DNA from: Deroplatys truncata
Taxonomy: Eukaryota > Arthropoda > Insecta > Mantodea > Mantidae
Assembly: GCA_030765065.1 (NCBI GenBank)
Contig: CM060980.1
Location: 56,962,364 to 57,026,363 of the forward strand
Direction: 5' to 3'
Length of the DNA stretch: 64,000 nucleotides
The notes under the pieces were generated by a model, which was given only the letters and a program-made list of their open reading frames with translations, made no database searches and was not told the DNA's origin. Position numbers and translations under genes: made by a program. Below are positions 21,905 through 34,050 of this stretch, in pieces (within the stretch, counting starts at the first letter, position 1; the number at the start of each line of letters is the position of its first letter).

Positions 21905-22470
21905 ACCATGCGGGATGGCTCAAGCGGTAACGTCTGTGGTCCGCATTCGAGAGGTCCAGGTTTCGATCCTCGGCGACCACCACTCTGACCCTTGGTTTCT
22001 TTCGGGGTTTTCTCAGGTCGTCATGTGAATGCTGGAGTGATTTCTTTTATACCCCGAGTTTCCTGTCCCTCTATTTCGTTCTGTTAATCATTTCATTCAT
22101 CCTTCACTCTGCTTGGTCTGTATAAGACTTAGAAGTGTCTGCGATGGTGTTTCGGTGCAGCGTGGCAGCGGTGCACCTTCTCCGTCCCTCAACCTTGGCT
22201 ATTTGTCGGGGTATAAGGACCGCCCCTTGAGGGAGCGTTGGACCCTGTGTGGGCCGGGACCCCGGTCTGCCTATCCGACTGCCGGGGCGGATCAATCTGG
22301 AAACTGTAGGGGCCCTATCATTGCTGTGCCGTCACTCCTGGTTCCCGCCACCCGGTGTCTCCCTTAACCTTATCCCTCCCTCCCGGGGGCGCCCCTTCAT
22401 GGGGCTTCGGTACAATATCCTCATTCCTGGATCGGTGCCGAATTTCCTCCAACCCACGTTTATCCAATAA
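21905..22470 (+). repeat. SINE-B copy 2 with GC-rich body
   Basis: The head has A-box-like GGGATGGCTCAAGCGGTAAC and B box CAGGTTTCGATCCTCG, then the family link ACCACTCTGACCCTTGG. The body is far more GC-rich than its surroundings and contains hairpin-prone segments (GGGAGCG..., CCCCTTGAGGG, CCCGGGGGCGCC). The 3' part, ACTGTAGGGGCCCTATCATT through CGGTACAATATCC, recurs at 47190-47345. The several frames of 63-91 codons in it are by-products of the low stop density. Confidence 0.7.
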
Positions 22471-23350
22471 ATTTGTTTATTATATAAGATGGATTGTTTT
22501 CTTAACCCTAGTATATTTAAATAAAAATTTATCAGCAATTACTTTTTTAAGCATTACCAACCATTATAATATTACAGCGTATATCCACAACAGCACTAGA
22601 GGCACTAGAGGTTTTTTATTTTATCAGTAAATCTGAGAGTGGAACACAAACAGATTTATCTAGAGAAAATCAAAACTGTAGTGGGATTTAATTGACTATC
22701 TCACGATTAAAAGTAAGTATATAAAGCTTACAAGAAATAAATACAATAAAATATGAATTAACTTATTAAATTAATTTATCGCACTGCTTCCATATACTGT
22801 TTCAGTTTCTCTTTGTGTTGTTTGGTACCGTGTTGTTTTGGCGAAACTAACTTTGAATATCTATGCGGCAAACAAAGATGATTGTCAACAAATTAAAAGG
22901 TGCTAGGGAGGTGATAAAAACACAAATTCTACAGAGGTGATAAAAATGTGGTATAAGCAACCATGATTGGTTGAAACACGTCTTATTGGTCAAAATTAGT
23001 ATGACATAGTACTAGTGGGACATTCATCTTAATATTTCATTCGGTCATCTCCAATAATTTCTGTGAAAACGGTTCATTTATAACAAAAACGTCATTCATG
23101 GAAAAAACTGTTTAAAGCAGAAAGGGGAGCAAACCAGATCGCATATATTTGCAAACAAAAATACCACATAGATTAAGTACACGAATCTGTCATGTTTAAC
23201 AGGAGTACCAACCTGTACAACAAAACCTCCCTCTAAAGTTGGCATCAAGTTTACCTCTCTAATCCTCTTTGTAAGAGTATGATTTTTTTTGTGTAAAGAA
23301 AGTACAGAATTTCAATACTAAATGGCAGACGCAGCAGCATTTTTAAAAAT
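22471..23350. other. Intergenic DNA, no gene recognised
   Basis: AT-rich sequence without supported features. The segment 22900-22945 has a short imperfect direct repeat (GAGGTGATAAAAA, two units). Confidence 0.5.
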
Positions 23351-23745
23351 ATGATGTGTTACATTCACATGACTTTCTCTAACTATCGTTGTTTTAGTAA
23401 GTATACAAACTACTCTTACGAAATTTCCCTTGCAGAAATAGCTACATTACACGTTTTGTTACATACACAAAGGGAACAGCGATATTCAAATGTTTAAGAA
23501 CTGAACGCTATATGGTGGCCTTAAAGTTCCATACTCTTTACAAACAATCGCGAGAAGCAACCGAAAATCGATAGGACTTGAAAAGAATGACAAAATATTG
23601 AACAATTCCAACCATTAATAACGTATATTTCAGAAATGACTTATGCCACAAAAATGTTATTTGAAATTAATTTTGTTTTAAAGAGATCTACTGTTTTTGT
23701 TTTTGTTTTTTTTATAGTGCGTTCTCATCTATCATTTCCATACCA
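23351..23745 (-). repeat. F1 partial copy (3' half)
   Basis: On the plus strand it starts TGATGTGTTACATTCACATG and ACTTTCTCTA, the complement of the F1 end. It runs to the GATCTAC motif near 23695 and then breaks off in a T-rich run. The half with the CA tract and the GGGGAAGTATTG end is missing. Confidence 0.75.
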
Positions 23746-23828
23746 CCTACAAAAGAGAGAAATTAGTTCGTTACACATTTCGCTGTAGATACAACTAAGA
23801 TATGGGAGACTGAAGCAAATGTTTACAA

Positions 23829-24105
23829 AGCTGATGTGTTAACATTCACATGACTTTCTCTACCCACTATGCCTTTTATTTATATAAGTATTACAAACTA
23901 TTCGTAGGAAAGCCTATTTTTCTATCTACTTCATGTTAATCGATATAAACATTTGCAGTAGTTTTTATATACATTTCGTTATAGGTGCAAGGTGGATAGA
24001 GAAAATTAAAACGATGGTCAGACGTCGCTAGGTATATGCTGACCTTGAAATTCCATACTCCTATGACCTTGCGAGAGACAACTGAATAGCGACATCACCT
24101 TAAAA
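23829..24105 (-). repeat. F1 partial copy (3' third)
   Basis: It begins with CTGATGTGTTAACATTCACA and CTTTCTCTACCCAC and breaks after about 275 bp at GACATCACCTTAAAAA. It lies in a head-to-tail row with its two neighbours. Confidence 0.7.
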
Positions 24106-24890
24106 ATCTTATGTGACACATTTACACGACTTTCTCTACCCTCTATTGTTTATTAGTGGGTATACAAACCACTCTTACAAAAGCTTATTTTTCTATCTAC
24201 TGCATTTCAATCCAAATAGATCTTTGCAGAGATAGCTACATTGCACATTTTGTTATAGATACAAATAAAACAGCGATATTCAAATGTTTAAGAACTGGAC
24301 GCTAGATGCTGGTCTTAAAATTCCATACTTTTTCCATGCAATCGCGAGAAACAACTGAATGTTGACAGCACTTTAAGAGAATGACCTAGAAATGAACAAC
24401 TCAAACCTTTAATAAATACCTCAGAAATGGCTTATCCCCAAAAAAACTAAATTAAAAAAAATTAAATAAATTGTGTATTTTGAAGAGATTTCTGAATTTG
24501 TTGTATAGAACGTTTTCGTCTGTCGGTTAACGTTTACCAGCTACACAAGATTATACAAAACTCCTTCCGAATGAAGAAGGCTTCACAGGCTATTCCCAGA
24601 AAATTCAAGATGTACATTTTATTTGTCATGTAAATCTTTCATATGTGACATTTCAATCAAAATCGTTAGAGCCATTTTTAGAAAATCAAAATGTCCGAAA
24701 TATCTCCTAAGTAAGTGGTAGTCTGGGTGGGGGATTTTCTTGAAAATCTTTGAGTCGCAACTTTGGAAAATACTGAACCTAAATAGCAAGTTTTTTTGTT
24801 TTTTTCTTGTTCTGAATTGTGCTTTTTACAGACACACGCACATATAAATAAACGCACACATACACCCATACAGAACCTTTTTCTAAAAAT
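24106..24890 (-). repeat. F1 copy, abutting an inverted copy
   Basis: It runs from TTATGTGACACATTTACACG through the CACACGCACATATAAAT tract at 24833-24860 to CAGAACCTTTTTCTAAAAAT. There it meets the start of a plus-strand copy without spacer. The low-coordinate end is the F1 3' end, and the F1 5' tip is lost at the junction. Confidence 0.75.
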
Positions 24891-25746
24891 AGGTACATAG
24901 TAGGAAGAGAAGGTATTGCATTACATCCAAAAATTCGATACCGAGATTTCTCAGGAAACATATTTTGAGACTCATTGAACTAAAAAAAAAGAATGTATGG
25001 AAAAAAGTCGATGTATGTGTTTGTCTCTGAACAGCATAACTCAAAAACGGAAAATAGGTTAAATACTAAACCTGGCATTTAGGTTCTGTACCTTCCAAAT
25101 TGCGCCAGAAAGGTTTTCACGAAAATCACCCCATCGCAAACCAGCCTTTATATGGAACATTTTCCGAAACTTTTTATTTTATAAAAATGGCTCTAATGAT
25201 TTTGATTAAAATACTCCGTACCATATATTGAAGATTACATTACAAGTAAAATGTATACCTTGAATTCTCTGGGAATAGCGGGTGAAGTCCTGTTCATTCG
25301 GAAGAAATTTTGTATAATCTTGAATAACTGGTAAACTTTAAGGATAGACGTACTACACAAAAAATGTAGATCTCTTTAAAACACAATTTATTTAAAATAA
25401 CTTTTTTGTGGCATCAGCAATTCCCGAGATGTCTTATATTAACGGTTCGAATTGTTCAATAATTCGTCATTCCTTTAAGGCCGTTCGATGTTCAGTTGTT
25501 TCTCGCGATTGCATGGAAAGAGTATGGAATTTTAAGATTAGCATACAGCATCCGTTCTAAAACATTCCACTGCTCCGTTTGTATTTATAGCGAAATGTGT
25601 AATGCAACTATTTCGGATAAGTTTTATCTCGATTAAAATGAAAAAAAAAAAAATAGGAAAATAAACTTACGTAAGAATAATTTGTATCTCCACTAATAAG
25701 CGATAGAAGGCAGAGAAAGTCATGTGAGTGTAACCCATTAGAATTT
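24891..25746 (+). repeat. F1 copy in inverted contact with its neighbours
   Basis: The start is GGTACATAGTAGGAAGAGAA with AAAATTCGATACCGAGATTT following. The core GAACAGCATAACTCAAAAAC is well kept. The end is GGCAGAGAAAGTCATGTGAG. It lies between minus-strand copies on both sides. Confidence 0.8.
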
Positions 25747-25750
25747 TTTT

Positions 25751-25885
25751 GTTATGCTGTTCACACATGCGCACAATCGCGCGGATCATTATCTAAAAAA
25801 CATAATTTAGATTCAGGGAACCTCAAACTTGTATTTCCGGCAAAATGTCGACTTCGAAATTTTGGCGGGATACAATGTTTCCTTT
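25751..25885 (-). repeat. F1 fragment (5' part)
   Basis: It begins abruptly at GTTATGCTGTTCACACATGC, the complement of the conserved core, and runs through TTAGATTCAGGGAACCTCAA to GGGATACAATGTTTCC. It is only the 5' sixth of F1. The start at the CA-tract boundary suggests breakage at the tract. Confidence 0.7.
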
Positions 25886-27098
25886 GTCTGCTTAAATGGT
25901 GAGCAAGCAAAGATATATGCAGCTATTAATGAAAATAAAGTTCATTTTCTGTTCTAAATGTATTGAGTAAATACTAGCTCAACTTATTAAAACAAGTCCT
26001 TAAATAATTTGCAACATATAAAAGCGTAAATAAAATGCATCGTTCTTACATTCTAAAACATAGAGATACACAGGGAGAAATATATATGTGTCGAGTCCGA
26101 AACTGGTTGAGGCTATAACTACATCCCTGTTTGGAGAATGTTAACTATTTTCTCAATCTTGACAAATATTAGAATAGCAAATTTCTAGCAAATGTGATAT
26201 ATTGATTTATGGCAGATACGATCACTTTAACGTGGGTGTCGACAGGAGATGCTGTAAGTAAAAAGCACCTTTCCCATCTTAGAATTTCCGATCACACTAT
26301 AGTAGGTCATTATATTTTCAACCGTTTAATCGCCATTATCGTCATTATCACCATTATCATCACTAACATTGCTGTTAAGTATGTACTCTCATGAGCATTT
26401 TTCAAGTTAGTCCCAAGAGAATTTATCTAAATTACATTTGCTAGGAATAATCGACAAATAAAATAAACTATTAAAATCTATAAAATAAGATAATAGTTCA
26501 AAAGCTAAAAATGAAGCTGGATTTTATTGTCATCAGCATATTTACTGAATATAAATTAAAGGTGGCGCTATATGATATAATAAAATCTCTTTTCCGTTTA
26601 CGCTTCTCAGGTTAACTGTCCAGCAGGTTAAAATATTTGCAACCTGCTGTGTTGTTGTTGTTTATTCCAGTTTATAACATTGATTTCGTAGCTTTGCCAA
26701 ATCTTTCAGTATATTTTATCCTTTGAATTCAGTGATTGTTTCCACTGCACACATGTTCGTTATACTTTGTAGTGAAGCAACTTGGTATAATTATCCAGTG
26801 ATAGTATAGTCTTCAATTAACGATACAGAGTTACCGTTGGTTTACATCTACTTTCTACGATATGATTGGTCTGTATCAGATAACTGAAATATGAGTGCGT
26901 TAGTTAGCATAAATTATAATTCCTTATTTCAAATAAAATCGAATTTACGTTCTGAATATATCCTAATGTAATGTTGAAGTAGGATTAAAATTTTGTCGCA
27001 ATGTTCTTGGAACCAATTTGAATAGCATTAGCATCTGACTCGAATAAGAATAATAATTTCAGTGATACAAAACCGAAAAATACTGAGGCTGGACAAAA
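25886..27098. other. Intergenic DNA, no gene recognised
   Basis: AT-rich. A short imperfect ATC/ATT run lies at 26330-26370. The 61-codon frame at 26209-26394 is not recognisable. I see no transposon ends. Confidence 0.5.
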
Positions 27099-27389
27099 TC
27101 AAATATACATACTATGCTTTAATGCTTCAGTTAATTTCATGATCTGGTGAGCTTTAATGGAACCTAGAGCATCTGAAGTGTTCTTCCAAACGTTTCGTTT
27201 ATTTTCTTTCTGAGCCTTCGAGCCTGGTACTGCTAGGAACTTCCGCGTGTCTCTGTGGCCTGCCTGTACCCTCATGTGGTCCTTCACATCATCCCTTTCT
27301 CCTGGGGTGTGATTACTACGATAAATCTGCGTAGTCGCACTGCGAGAGATGTTCCCCTCCCTCGTATAAGCTATATCACTATTAGACAA
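27099..27389 (-). pseudogene. Unrecognised 96-codon frame, possibly transposon-derived
   Basis: The frame contains DDVKDHMRVQAGHRDTRKFL, a His-spaced pattern that loosely resembles the zinc-finger segment of hAT-related or DUF4371-type proteins (a D-x-x-x-H then H-x-D/K arrangement). No cysteine pair precedes it in frame, so a working finger is not shown. It stops at 27099 without continuing homology that I can read. It may be a decayed fragment or chance. Confidence 0.25.
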
Positions 27390-28190
27390 TGTTTATAAAC
27401 AGTAGTTAACAGTAGGGACAGAACTAGGAGGACTTAGCACCTCGACCTTTGCAGATCTTTTATACCTGGGCCCCCTGGCGTCGACAGTGCGTTCTATCAA
27501 GAGGCAGAGGGCAGGGTTCCTACTTTGCAGATTTAAACTCCCCGAAAACACCCATGGATCAGGAAGGTCGGACGCGGGAATCAAGTCTACGACCTCACGA
27601 ACGACCATCCCGCTGGGTTAATTGAGATAGTAAAACACACATTAAAAGTCAAAATGAAAAATGTTTGAAATTATGCTCTCCCAATGAAGTTTCATATAAT
27701 TGTACGTGTAACAAAACTAGATAACGACAAGTTGGCTACGATTTTAGTTGAATGGGGGAGGAGAAAGGTAAAAGCGATTGTCTCATCAACTGTATTTTCT
27801 TTCAGTGACAGAAACAAGCGCCGTATGACACAGAGGGATGCCTAAGCAGGCAGGAATTGTCGTTTAGAACACATACAACATTGGTTTTGCCTACGTTGCA
27901 ACTCATCAGCCAGCACCTCTTCTTCGTCTCCAGTGAACAAGCAAGAGCTCCCTTGCTAAACTGAGTTAATAATGGGAACAATGCAGCGGGCTTTCGCGCA
28001 GGCACACACACACATTATTTTGGGAGCTTCTTTCAGTGGCGGAATGGTCAATTTGAATAATCAACATATGCATAGAAATGGCGTTGTCTTGTTTGTTTGA
28101 AGTCCAAGTATAAGTAATTCTTTACGAGATTGGTGCCTTGGTTCAAATCTCATTGGAAGTAATATGCTGTTTCTGCTTTTTATTGTACAA
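27390..28190. other. Intergenic DNA, one weak tRNA-like trace
   Basis: The segment 28033-28155 has GTGGCGGAATGGTCAATTTG (A-box-like) and, far downstream, TGGTTCAAATCTC (B-box-like). The distance is too long for a tRNA and there is no fold, so this is at most a SINE trace. Frames at 27393-27608 and 27802-28011 have no domains. Confidence 0.4.
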
Positions 28191-28300
28191 ATTTTACTTT
28201 CTCCACCACTTACACACAATAGAGAGGAAATATTGCATTCGTCACAAAATTTCGTATTATGGATTTCAAGAATCAGTACAGATTTTGAGATTCCTGGATA
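28191..28300 (+). repeat. F1 5' end fragment
   Basis: It starts TTTTACTTTCTCCACCACTT, then GAGGAAATATTGCATTCGTC and TTTTGAGATTCCTGGA. A GA-rich tract takes the place where the TG tract is expected. Beyond it the sequence no longer follows F1 clearly until an F1-like end at 29505-29556. Confidence 0.65.
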
Positions 28301-28342
28301 AGAGAGAGAGAGAGAGAGGGAGAGAGAGAGCGAGGGGGGGAA
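28301..28342. repeat. (GA)n-rich simple repeat
   Basis: GAGAGA units with GGGAGAG interruptions followed by a G-rich stretch. It lies where F1 normally has its TG tract. Confidence 0.85.
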
Positions 28343-29504
28343 GGAAGAGGGGGAACAGTACCTCTCGAAACAGAGTTACGCGGATACACACGAAACTGTA
28401 TTTAAAGCAATGTATCTGTGACACTTGACCACCAAACATTGTAAAAACTTTAAAAGCAAGGTTTTTTTGCAATAAAATAATATTTGATCTAAACTTTAAG
28501 TAAACATATCATTTTTTCGACTTGGTACATCTAAACTACCAATTAACTAAACCTACAAATGAACAGGCGTATGATTATTAATAGTCAGGTCCAACTTTAC
28601 ACCTTATTTTCTCGCAATTCTTTTTTCAGCATTTTTCCATACTTAAATTGTTCCACATGATGCAACTTTTTTACTAATTTGTTTCAAACTTTTACTGCCT
28701 CTCAAAAGCATATGAAAGAAAATGACCATATACAGCTTTAAAATAATGCTCCAAATTTGAGAAATAAATTATTAACTTTTGAAAATCAAGAATTCCGGAG
28801 ACTACAAAAACTAATCATTTTTTCTATAACAATGAGGTTTAATACGAAAAACCTCATATGATAGATCCCTTTGTAAACTCATTTACTGGCTTTTTATGTG
28901 AATGTTTTTAAAATGCATTCTGTGGAGCATTTTTATTAGAACAATGAATTTAGACAATAAAACTTAATTGTATTTAAATAGCCATGTAAGCTAGAATTTG
29001 AAAGAGAACAAAAACATTACTGTTATTGTGTACAATAACTGGCATAAATTTCAACAGGATGTCTTATTGTTAATTTCCACAATTTCATAGATGCACTTTA
29101 GTAAGATGTTTTTTAAGAATTCAACGCAAAGTTTTTCATGGAATTCTCTTCACCCTAATAATTAACCCTTGCTTCTTATTTTCTCAAAATGTCTCAAACG
29201 TTCACTGAAATATGTTGTATATGAGAAGCTTGCATTTATAAACTTTTCTATAAACAGACAGAGTTCACATTGAATTTTATATTAGGGAAATCACAAGAAC
29301 TTTAAAAAAAAATCACATTAAAGCATATACATTTCATGTCAAAAGTTTTAATAGGTCTAATTCTTTCCGAAAATCCTTTCTAGTGTTTAACTTTTCACAG
29401 ATTGCTTTGGTATACTATACATTTAATGTGTATAAAAAGGTGATTTATTTCTTCTTTTTTTCGGATTAGTAGATTGACGAGCTTTATAAAAGCATATCTG
29501 TAAT
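28343..29504. other. AT-rich DNA, perhaps a very old F1 interior
   Basis: The position between an F1-like start and an F1-like end suggests a single old or expanded copy. I could align only scattered words (for example CAAAATGTCTCAAACG near 29190), so this is weak. No gene is seen. Confidence 0.3.
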
Positions 29505-29556
29505 AATTTATATTAGGTCGAGAAAGTCGTGTGCTTGTTACACATCCTAGTGCTTA
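29505..29556 (+). repeat. F1 3' end fragment
   Basis: AGGTCGAGAAAGTCGTGTGC then TTGTTACACATCCTAGTG matches the F1 end. It could pair with the start at 28191. Confidence 0.55.
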
Positions 29557-29825
29557 CCTGCTTATATAATCTTCCAGGTAAATAAAAGTTACGCTTTAAA
29601 GGCATTAGGAATGTTTTTAACCTTTTGTATAATTATATGTTATAAGTATGACAAATGAAAATAATTACTCTGTCAGTCACAACAAAGAGACTTGAATCGC
29701 TGAAATCCTGTGGGTTGCCTGATGGTAAGTGCAATTTATGCAATGTTTAAGGCGATTTTGATTTATGTTGAATTTTTGTGGGCATTCAGACTTTACTAGA
29801 TGTTTAAACACGCTATAAAATGTTA

Positions 29826-30075
29826 GACTTCCGACTGCAGAGTCAAAACTGAGAGGGGCACCTCGCGCATGCGACCTAGATAGGTCCATTGTGGCAACAA
29901 CCCCCCCACAGGAGGAAGGGATAAAGTAAAGGAACCATAAGAGGCTACGGCAGACAGGCCATGGAGATGCGCGTAAGTCCCCAACATTCCCAGACACGAA
30001 GACCCGTCCAACAGCTAGAGCTGCCTAGAGAGGGCGATGTACGACCCGTCGACCAAGGAACCCTCTTGTCTGCAG
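29826..30075 (+). repeat. Repeat D copy 1
   Basis: A GC-richer block of about 250 bp that recurs at 59225-59470 in the same orientation. Shared words include GGAGGAAGGGATAAAGTAAA/GGAAGAAGGGATGAAGTGAG, CCAGACACGAAGACCCGTCC, AGAGAGGGCGATGTACGACC and CACCTCGCGCA. There is no tRNA-like head and no coding frame shared between the copies. I do not recognise the family. Confidence 0.65.
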
Positions 30076-30250
30076 AGTTAATTAGCTAAGTAAGAATTAT
30101 TTTAGATGCATATTCATTTTTTGTACTCTTAAAACGATTTTTTCCTGTTTCTTTTGGTCCTTATTTAAAGATCTGTCAAGGTTTACGTTAATGTTGGAAT
30201 AATTTAAGAATATTTAGTGCATTCCATCTCTTACTGTCATCGGCTGAATG

Positions 30251-31104
30251 TGAGGTAGTATTTTTAACCCTTAAATAATTTCAGTCTAATTATATAATAT
30301 ATATAAATTCAATAACAGCCCGCCTTAAAGCAATATGTGTATGTAACAAGATATAAAAAGTGTATATTACAGTCATTGTATATGTTTATATTATTGTATA
30401 CATGTGTAATAATGTTATGTGAATGCATTACGTAATTTAATAATGTAGGAGCTGTGAGAATAATAGGTTAAAGGTTGCTAACAATGAGGTAAGCTTGAGG
30501 CAATAATGAATTTGAAAGTTCAATAATGCTACTTGTGATTCTTGGAAGCAATAATGTAATTTTTGTGACAGTTTATAAAATAGCCAATCAACAACCAGAA
30601 AAAGCTTTGGTTAAATAAAGGTATTCTATTGGACTAGGATTAGCCAATCAGAAACTAAAATGGAGCAAAATTTACAAATTCAGAAGTCAGTTGTTGTAGA
30701 TAGCGTTTCTAACCGGACGCCAGATGCGTCCTCGAGAAATTTAATACGTATTTTGTGTGAGACAAAAATAGTTTACGTATTAAAAAGTGCAAGTAATTAA
30801 TAAAAAAAAATCTCACAACTCTCTATATCAGTAAAGTGTTATTTAAATCGTCTCAAGCATTAATAAATGGAGTGAAGTAAAATTATAATCTGTGTAAGTC
30901 TACATTCATCAGTCGCACCACTCCCTGCTAAGGCATTCATGTCTCTAAAAATAAATACTGACGCAGCCGAGGTAAAAATAAATATATAATATTTAAAGAA
31001 ACAGTCAAATTACAAAGTTAATATTTTTAAACTTGGGGCGAAGCCTACCGGAAAATTTTTACCATACGTGCGGCTGCTGCTACTTAAAGTTCGGCTCCCC
31101 ATCA
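30251..31104 (+). repeat. LTR-B copy 2, 854 bp
   Basis: It starts TGAGGTAGTATTTTTAACCC and ends AAAGTTCGGCTCCCCATCA. Inside it has TTATAAAATAGCCAATCAAC (TATA and CCAAT-type motifs) and CATTAATAAATGGAGTG (poly-A signal) in the order expected of an LTR. It is similar to copy 1 over its whole length, with small indels. No clear target duplication is visible at the tips. Confidence 0.6.
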
Positions 31105-32769
31105 GTCGAAATATAATACATCTTCTTCAACTGACTTTCCACACGTAGCAATAACAAACCTTCTTCAAATTGAAGCCACATTTATAGCCTTAACGAATAA
31201 AACACTACGATTCTCTTCCACTGCGCTAACCTTTATATTTCACATGATGAATATATTTGATCGCATTTGAGCTGTACTTGCTTCCCTTGAAATACTTCGC
31301 TGTGGCACATCGATTCAACACATTATCACACAGCGATATTATTTCCAATAAAAATACAAATACCGTTGCAAATCAGATATAAATGAGGCAGTTTGGACAT
31401 GTACTGCCTTTGTTTGGAGATAGGCACGGGATATATGTAACATCCAAGTACTTTAATATCTCACCTATTGTCAATTACAGCGTTTCGTCCTCTAAAGACA
31501 TTATTTTCTAAGCAAAATATAAATGATGCTATTAAAACAAATATACTCATTTCACACCTTAAACATTTCTGCTATTTCTTGGATTTTGGCCAGTCACCTA
31601 GATTGTAACAAAATAACACGACAGCCCTTGATTGGTCATTTGTCTCTCGACTTACGATCTTACGCCCACATGCACACGGAGGATGGATGCTGGTCTTGTA
31701 TACTATATCCACATATCGCTGCTTTTCACAGCTTCCCAAGTTCCTAACGATGCTGTTTGGGCACTGGTCCGAAGCATTTAAACCTTTGGATACGCACGAA
31801 ACTACGCTCATTCCACCCCGCCAAAAGCTTTTATTCTACAGTTTCTTGTATGCACTCCCTAAAACCAGTTGTTAGCTATAAACACTATGAAGGACTAGAG
31901 AACTCTGCAGAAACTTTTAAGTGAAATTTTATTGTGAATCTTACAAATATATTGTAGCGTATGTGTGTGCATTGTCGCGTCGGACACATTGTTGCTGTAT
32001 AGAATGACATTGTTGAACTAATTATTTCGATTGTGAGTTGAATTATTGTCCGGTGCGGCATTTCCCTCCATCTCCTAGTCCGGGGGGGGGTGAAGGCAAG
32101 TTGAGGGACGAGCCTCTTTGTCTGATAGCGTGGATCAGTGAGTAGCGTCAGGCTAGTGTATATCTTCAAGTATGAGCTATGTGTGTGTAGGAGTGCGTGG
32201 TCCGTGTGAGTGTGGAGCACCTCCTTCCAATGTTTGTCTGTAACCTTTTGTGTACAATGTAGCTGCAATGTGAATTTATGTGTTATGTTATAAATATCGC
32301 ACGCCTGCTTTAGTTTTGTGCAGCAAGTTCCTGGTATCTCTCGTTTGCCTCTGCTGTTACGTCCCCCAATGTTTATGCCGGGGTAACTAAATTTAATATT
32401 TTATTTGCAAAAGCTTTTGGCCTCGCCCCGGTGTATAACATTTTTCTCCACTCTTCGTGTTATACTTCGATGAGATCACCAGAGAAGCCTCTCTCGACAA
32501 AGAAATGGTTCATGGCCTCAATATTTGCACTGGGATACTTGCACTTCCTTGATGTGTGTTTTAAATTGTCTCATTGATGTTAAAAGAATTTACATTAAAG
32601 CAGTTACTATAATTTAATTCAGAACTTTTAAATAAGGATTTGCAATCATATACATTTGACGGCATCCAAATAAAGTAAGGCACATAGTATTTAGAAAGCG
32701 TTATCACTTAAATTAGTTAATAGTTTAAATAATTAGGTATTTGAAAAATTCTTCTTTCTTTAATGTTCC
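31105..32769. other. Intergenic DNA, no gene recognised
   Basis: Several frames of 62-127 codons overlap on both strands (31523-31875 and 31885-32268) without recognisable domains. GC content is higher near 32050-32110, with a run of nine G. No repeat family named here occurs. Confidence 0.45.
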
Positions 32770-33054
32770 ATTCATATGTTGCCTTTAACATCTAAGGTCA
32801 TATCGGCGTACCTTTGAAGCAATTGCTTATCACTTCACTCGCTTACATTGGTGTTAATCATTGGGATGGTATTATTTTTGGTTATTACATTAAATTCACA
32901 TACACATTCACACTTCATTCATACTTACAGACTCTAGGGAGGAGGGCGATTATGCTGACTAAAGAAAAATTCCTACCCCTCCAGCCCGGAATCGAACCCG
33001 GGACCTCTCTGGATTTTGAGGTTAGCATGCTATCCACCAGCCCACAGAGGCAGT
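32770..33054 (-). repeat. SINE-A copy 5
   Basis: The tRNA-like head lies at 32980-33054. On the minus strand it has GGTCCCGGGTTCGATTCCGG, with a perfect B box near 32988-33000, and TGGTGGATAGCATGCTAACC as the A-box region. The 3' end lies near 32770 with the AAGGTCATATCGGCG complement. Because the head is so well kept, this is a fairly young copy. Confidence 0.8.
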
Positions 33055-34050
33055 CAGTTGTTCCTTGTGTCGAGTTAAAAGGAGAAACAATGTTTTGTTA
33101 TTTAACAATTTCCCATACAAGGTTCAGGAATGTTACTACATTGATTGGAGACAATTGTTTTGTGTGTCTTTTGCGATTCTCTACACTATTTATGTCTTCA
33201 GCATGAAAACCTTGTCTAGTTTATCTGATTTGTTTTATTTTCAAATTGGAATAGAGTCTATATTGAATCTTCTAACGCATTTTTACTATACTCCTGCTAT
33301 AAAAATTACAAATAGATTTAAATGCGAACACTTAATTAAAAATAACATAAAATGTTAAATGTTTTGTGGAAGAAACGAGGGCACTAAAATAAACCGTACA
33401 ATGCGAACCAGTGTAAAAGAAGTCCTGTTTGAAGACAGCTGCATAATGTCGAAGAGGATGAAGTTGTACGACTTCGCCTTTACAATGCGAGGCTTGCTAA
33501 TTTCCGATACAATAATAACGGTGAAGCCGATCAAGTGACGAAGCTAGTGCGACCCTGTACAAGAAACAAGGGAACGGGAGTGTTCTGATTAGCTCAAACT
33601 TCTCCCGAAGATGCCGCTGCAGAATTTGTCGCGCTAGGTGCCTACTCCCCTTTCCCAAGACTAGTATTTCCTTATTCTATTCATTGATTTTGATTCAGTC
33701 AGGCAAAACATGGATTGTCTTCGTTCACGTCTTGTGTTCGCACAACCCCCACCCCTTTCCGTAATTCCGTCGTCGCACGTCGCCGGTTCCGTTGTTGGAA
33801 TTTCCTAGTAAGATGCTCCCGTTACGGAACATCCTGCTTGGGATGCAAGAGTGACCCACGTGCAACTTTTCTGCAACATGTGCCTGTTTTGGTTTGATTC
33901 GCATTAACTAAGATAAATCCTCCATTAATTTCAACAAAAATCCAGGTATTCGATGGCATTTTGCTTTAATGGCTGAATATTATGCAGGGCAACGACTCAC
34001 CCTTGAGATGTCATAAATTCTACCAATTTATGAAGAAAAATCTTCACTGC
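33055..34050. other. Intergenic DNA, no gene recognised
   Basis: Frames at 33065-33358 and 33715-33897 show no domains. The part 33400-33900 is less AT-rich than average but matches nothing else in the window. Confidence 0.45.

Noticed and set aside
31885..32268. 127-codon minus-strand frame as a gene
   Set aside because: No domain, signal peptide or recognisable motif is seen. Codon content looks random, and overlapping frames of similar length occur nearby.
32814..33206. 130-codon plus-strand frame as a gene
   Set aside because: The first two thirds are SINE-A copy 5 read antisense. The PGIEPGTSLDF-like part is the B box of the SINE head.
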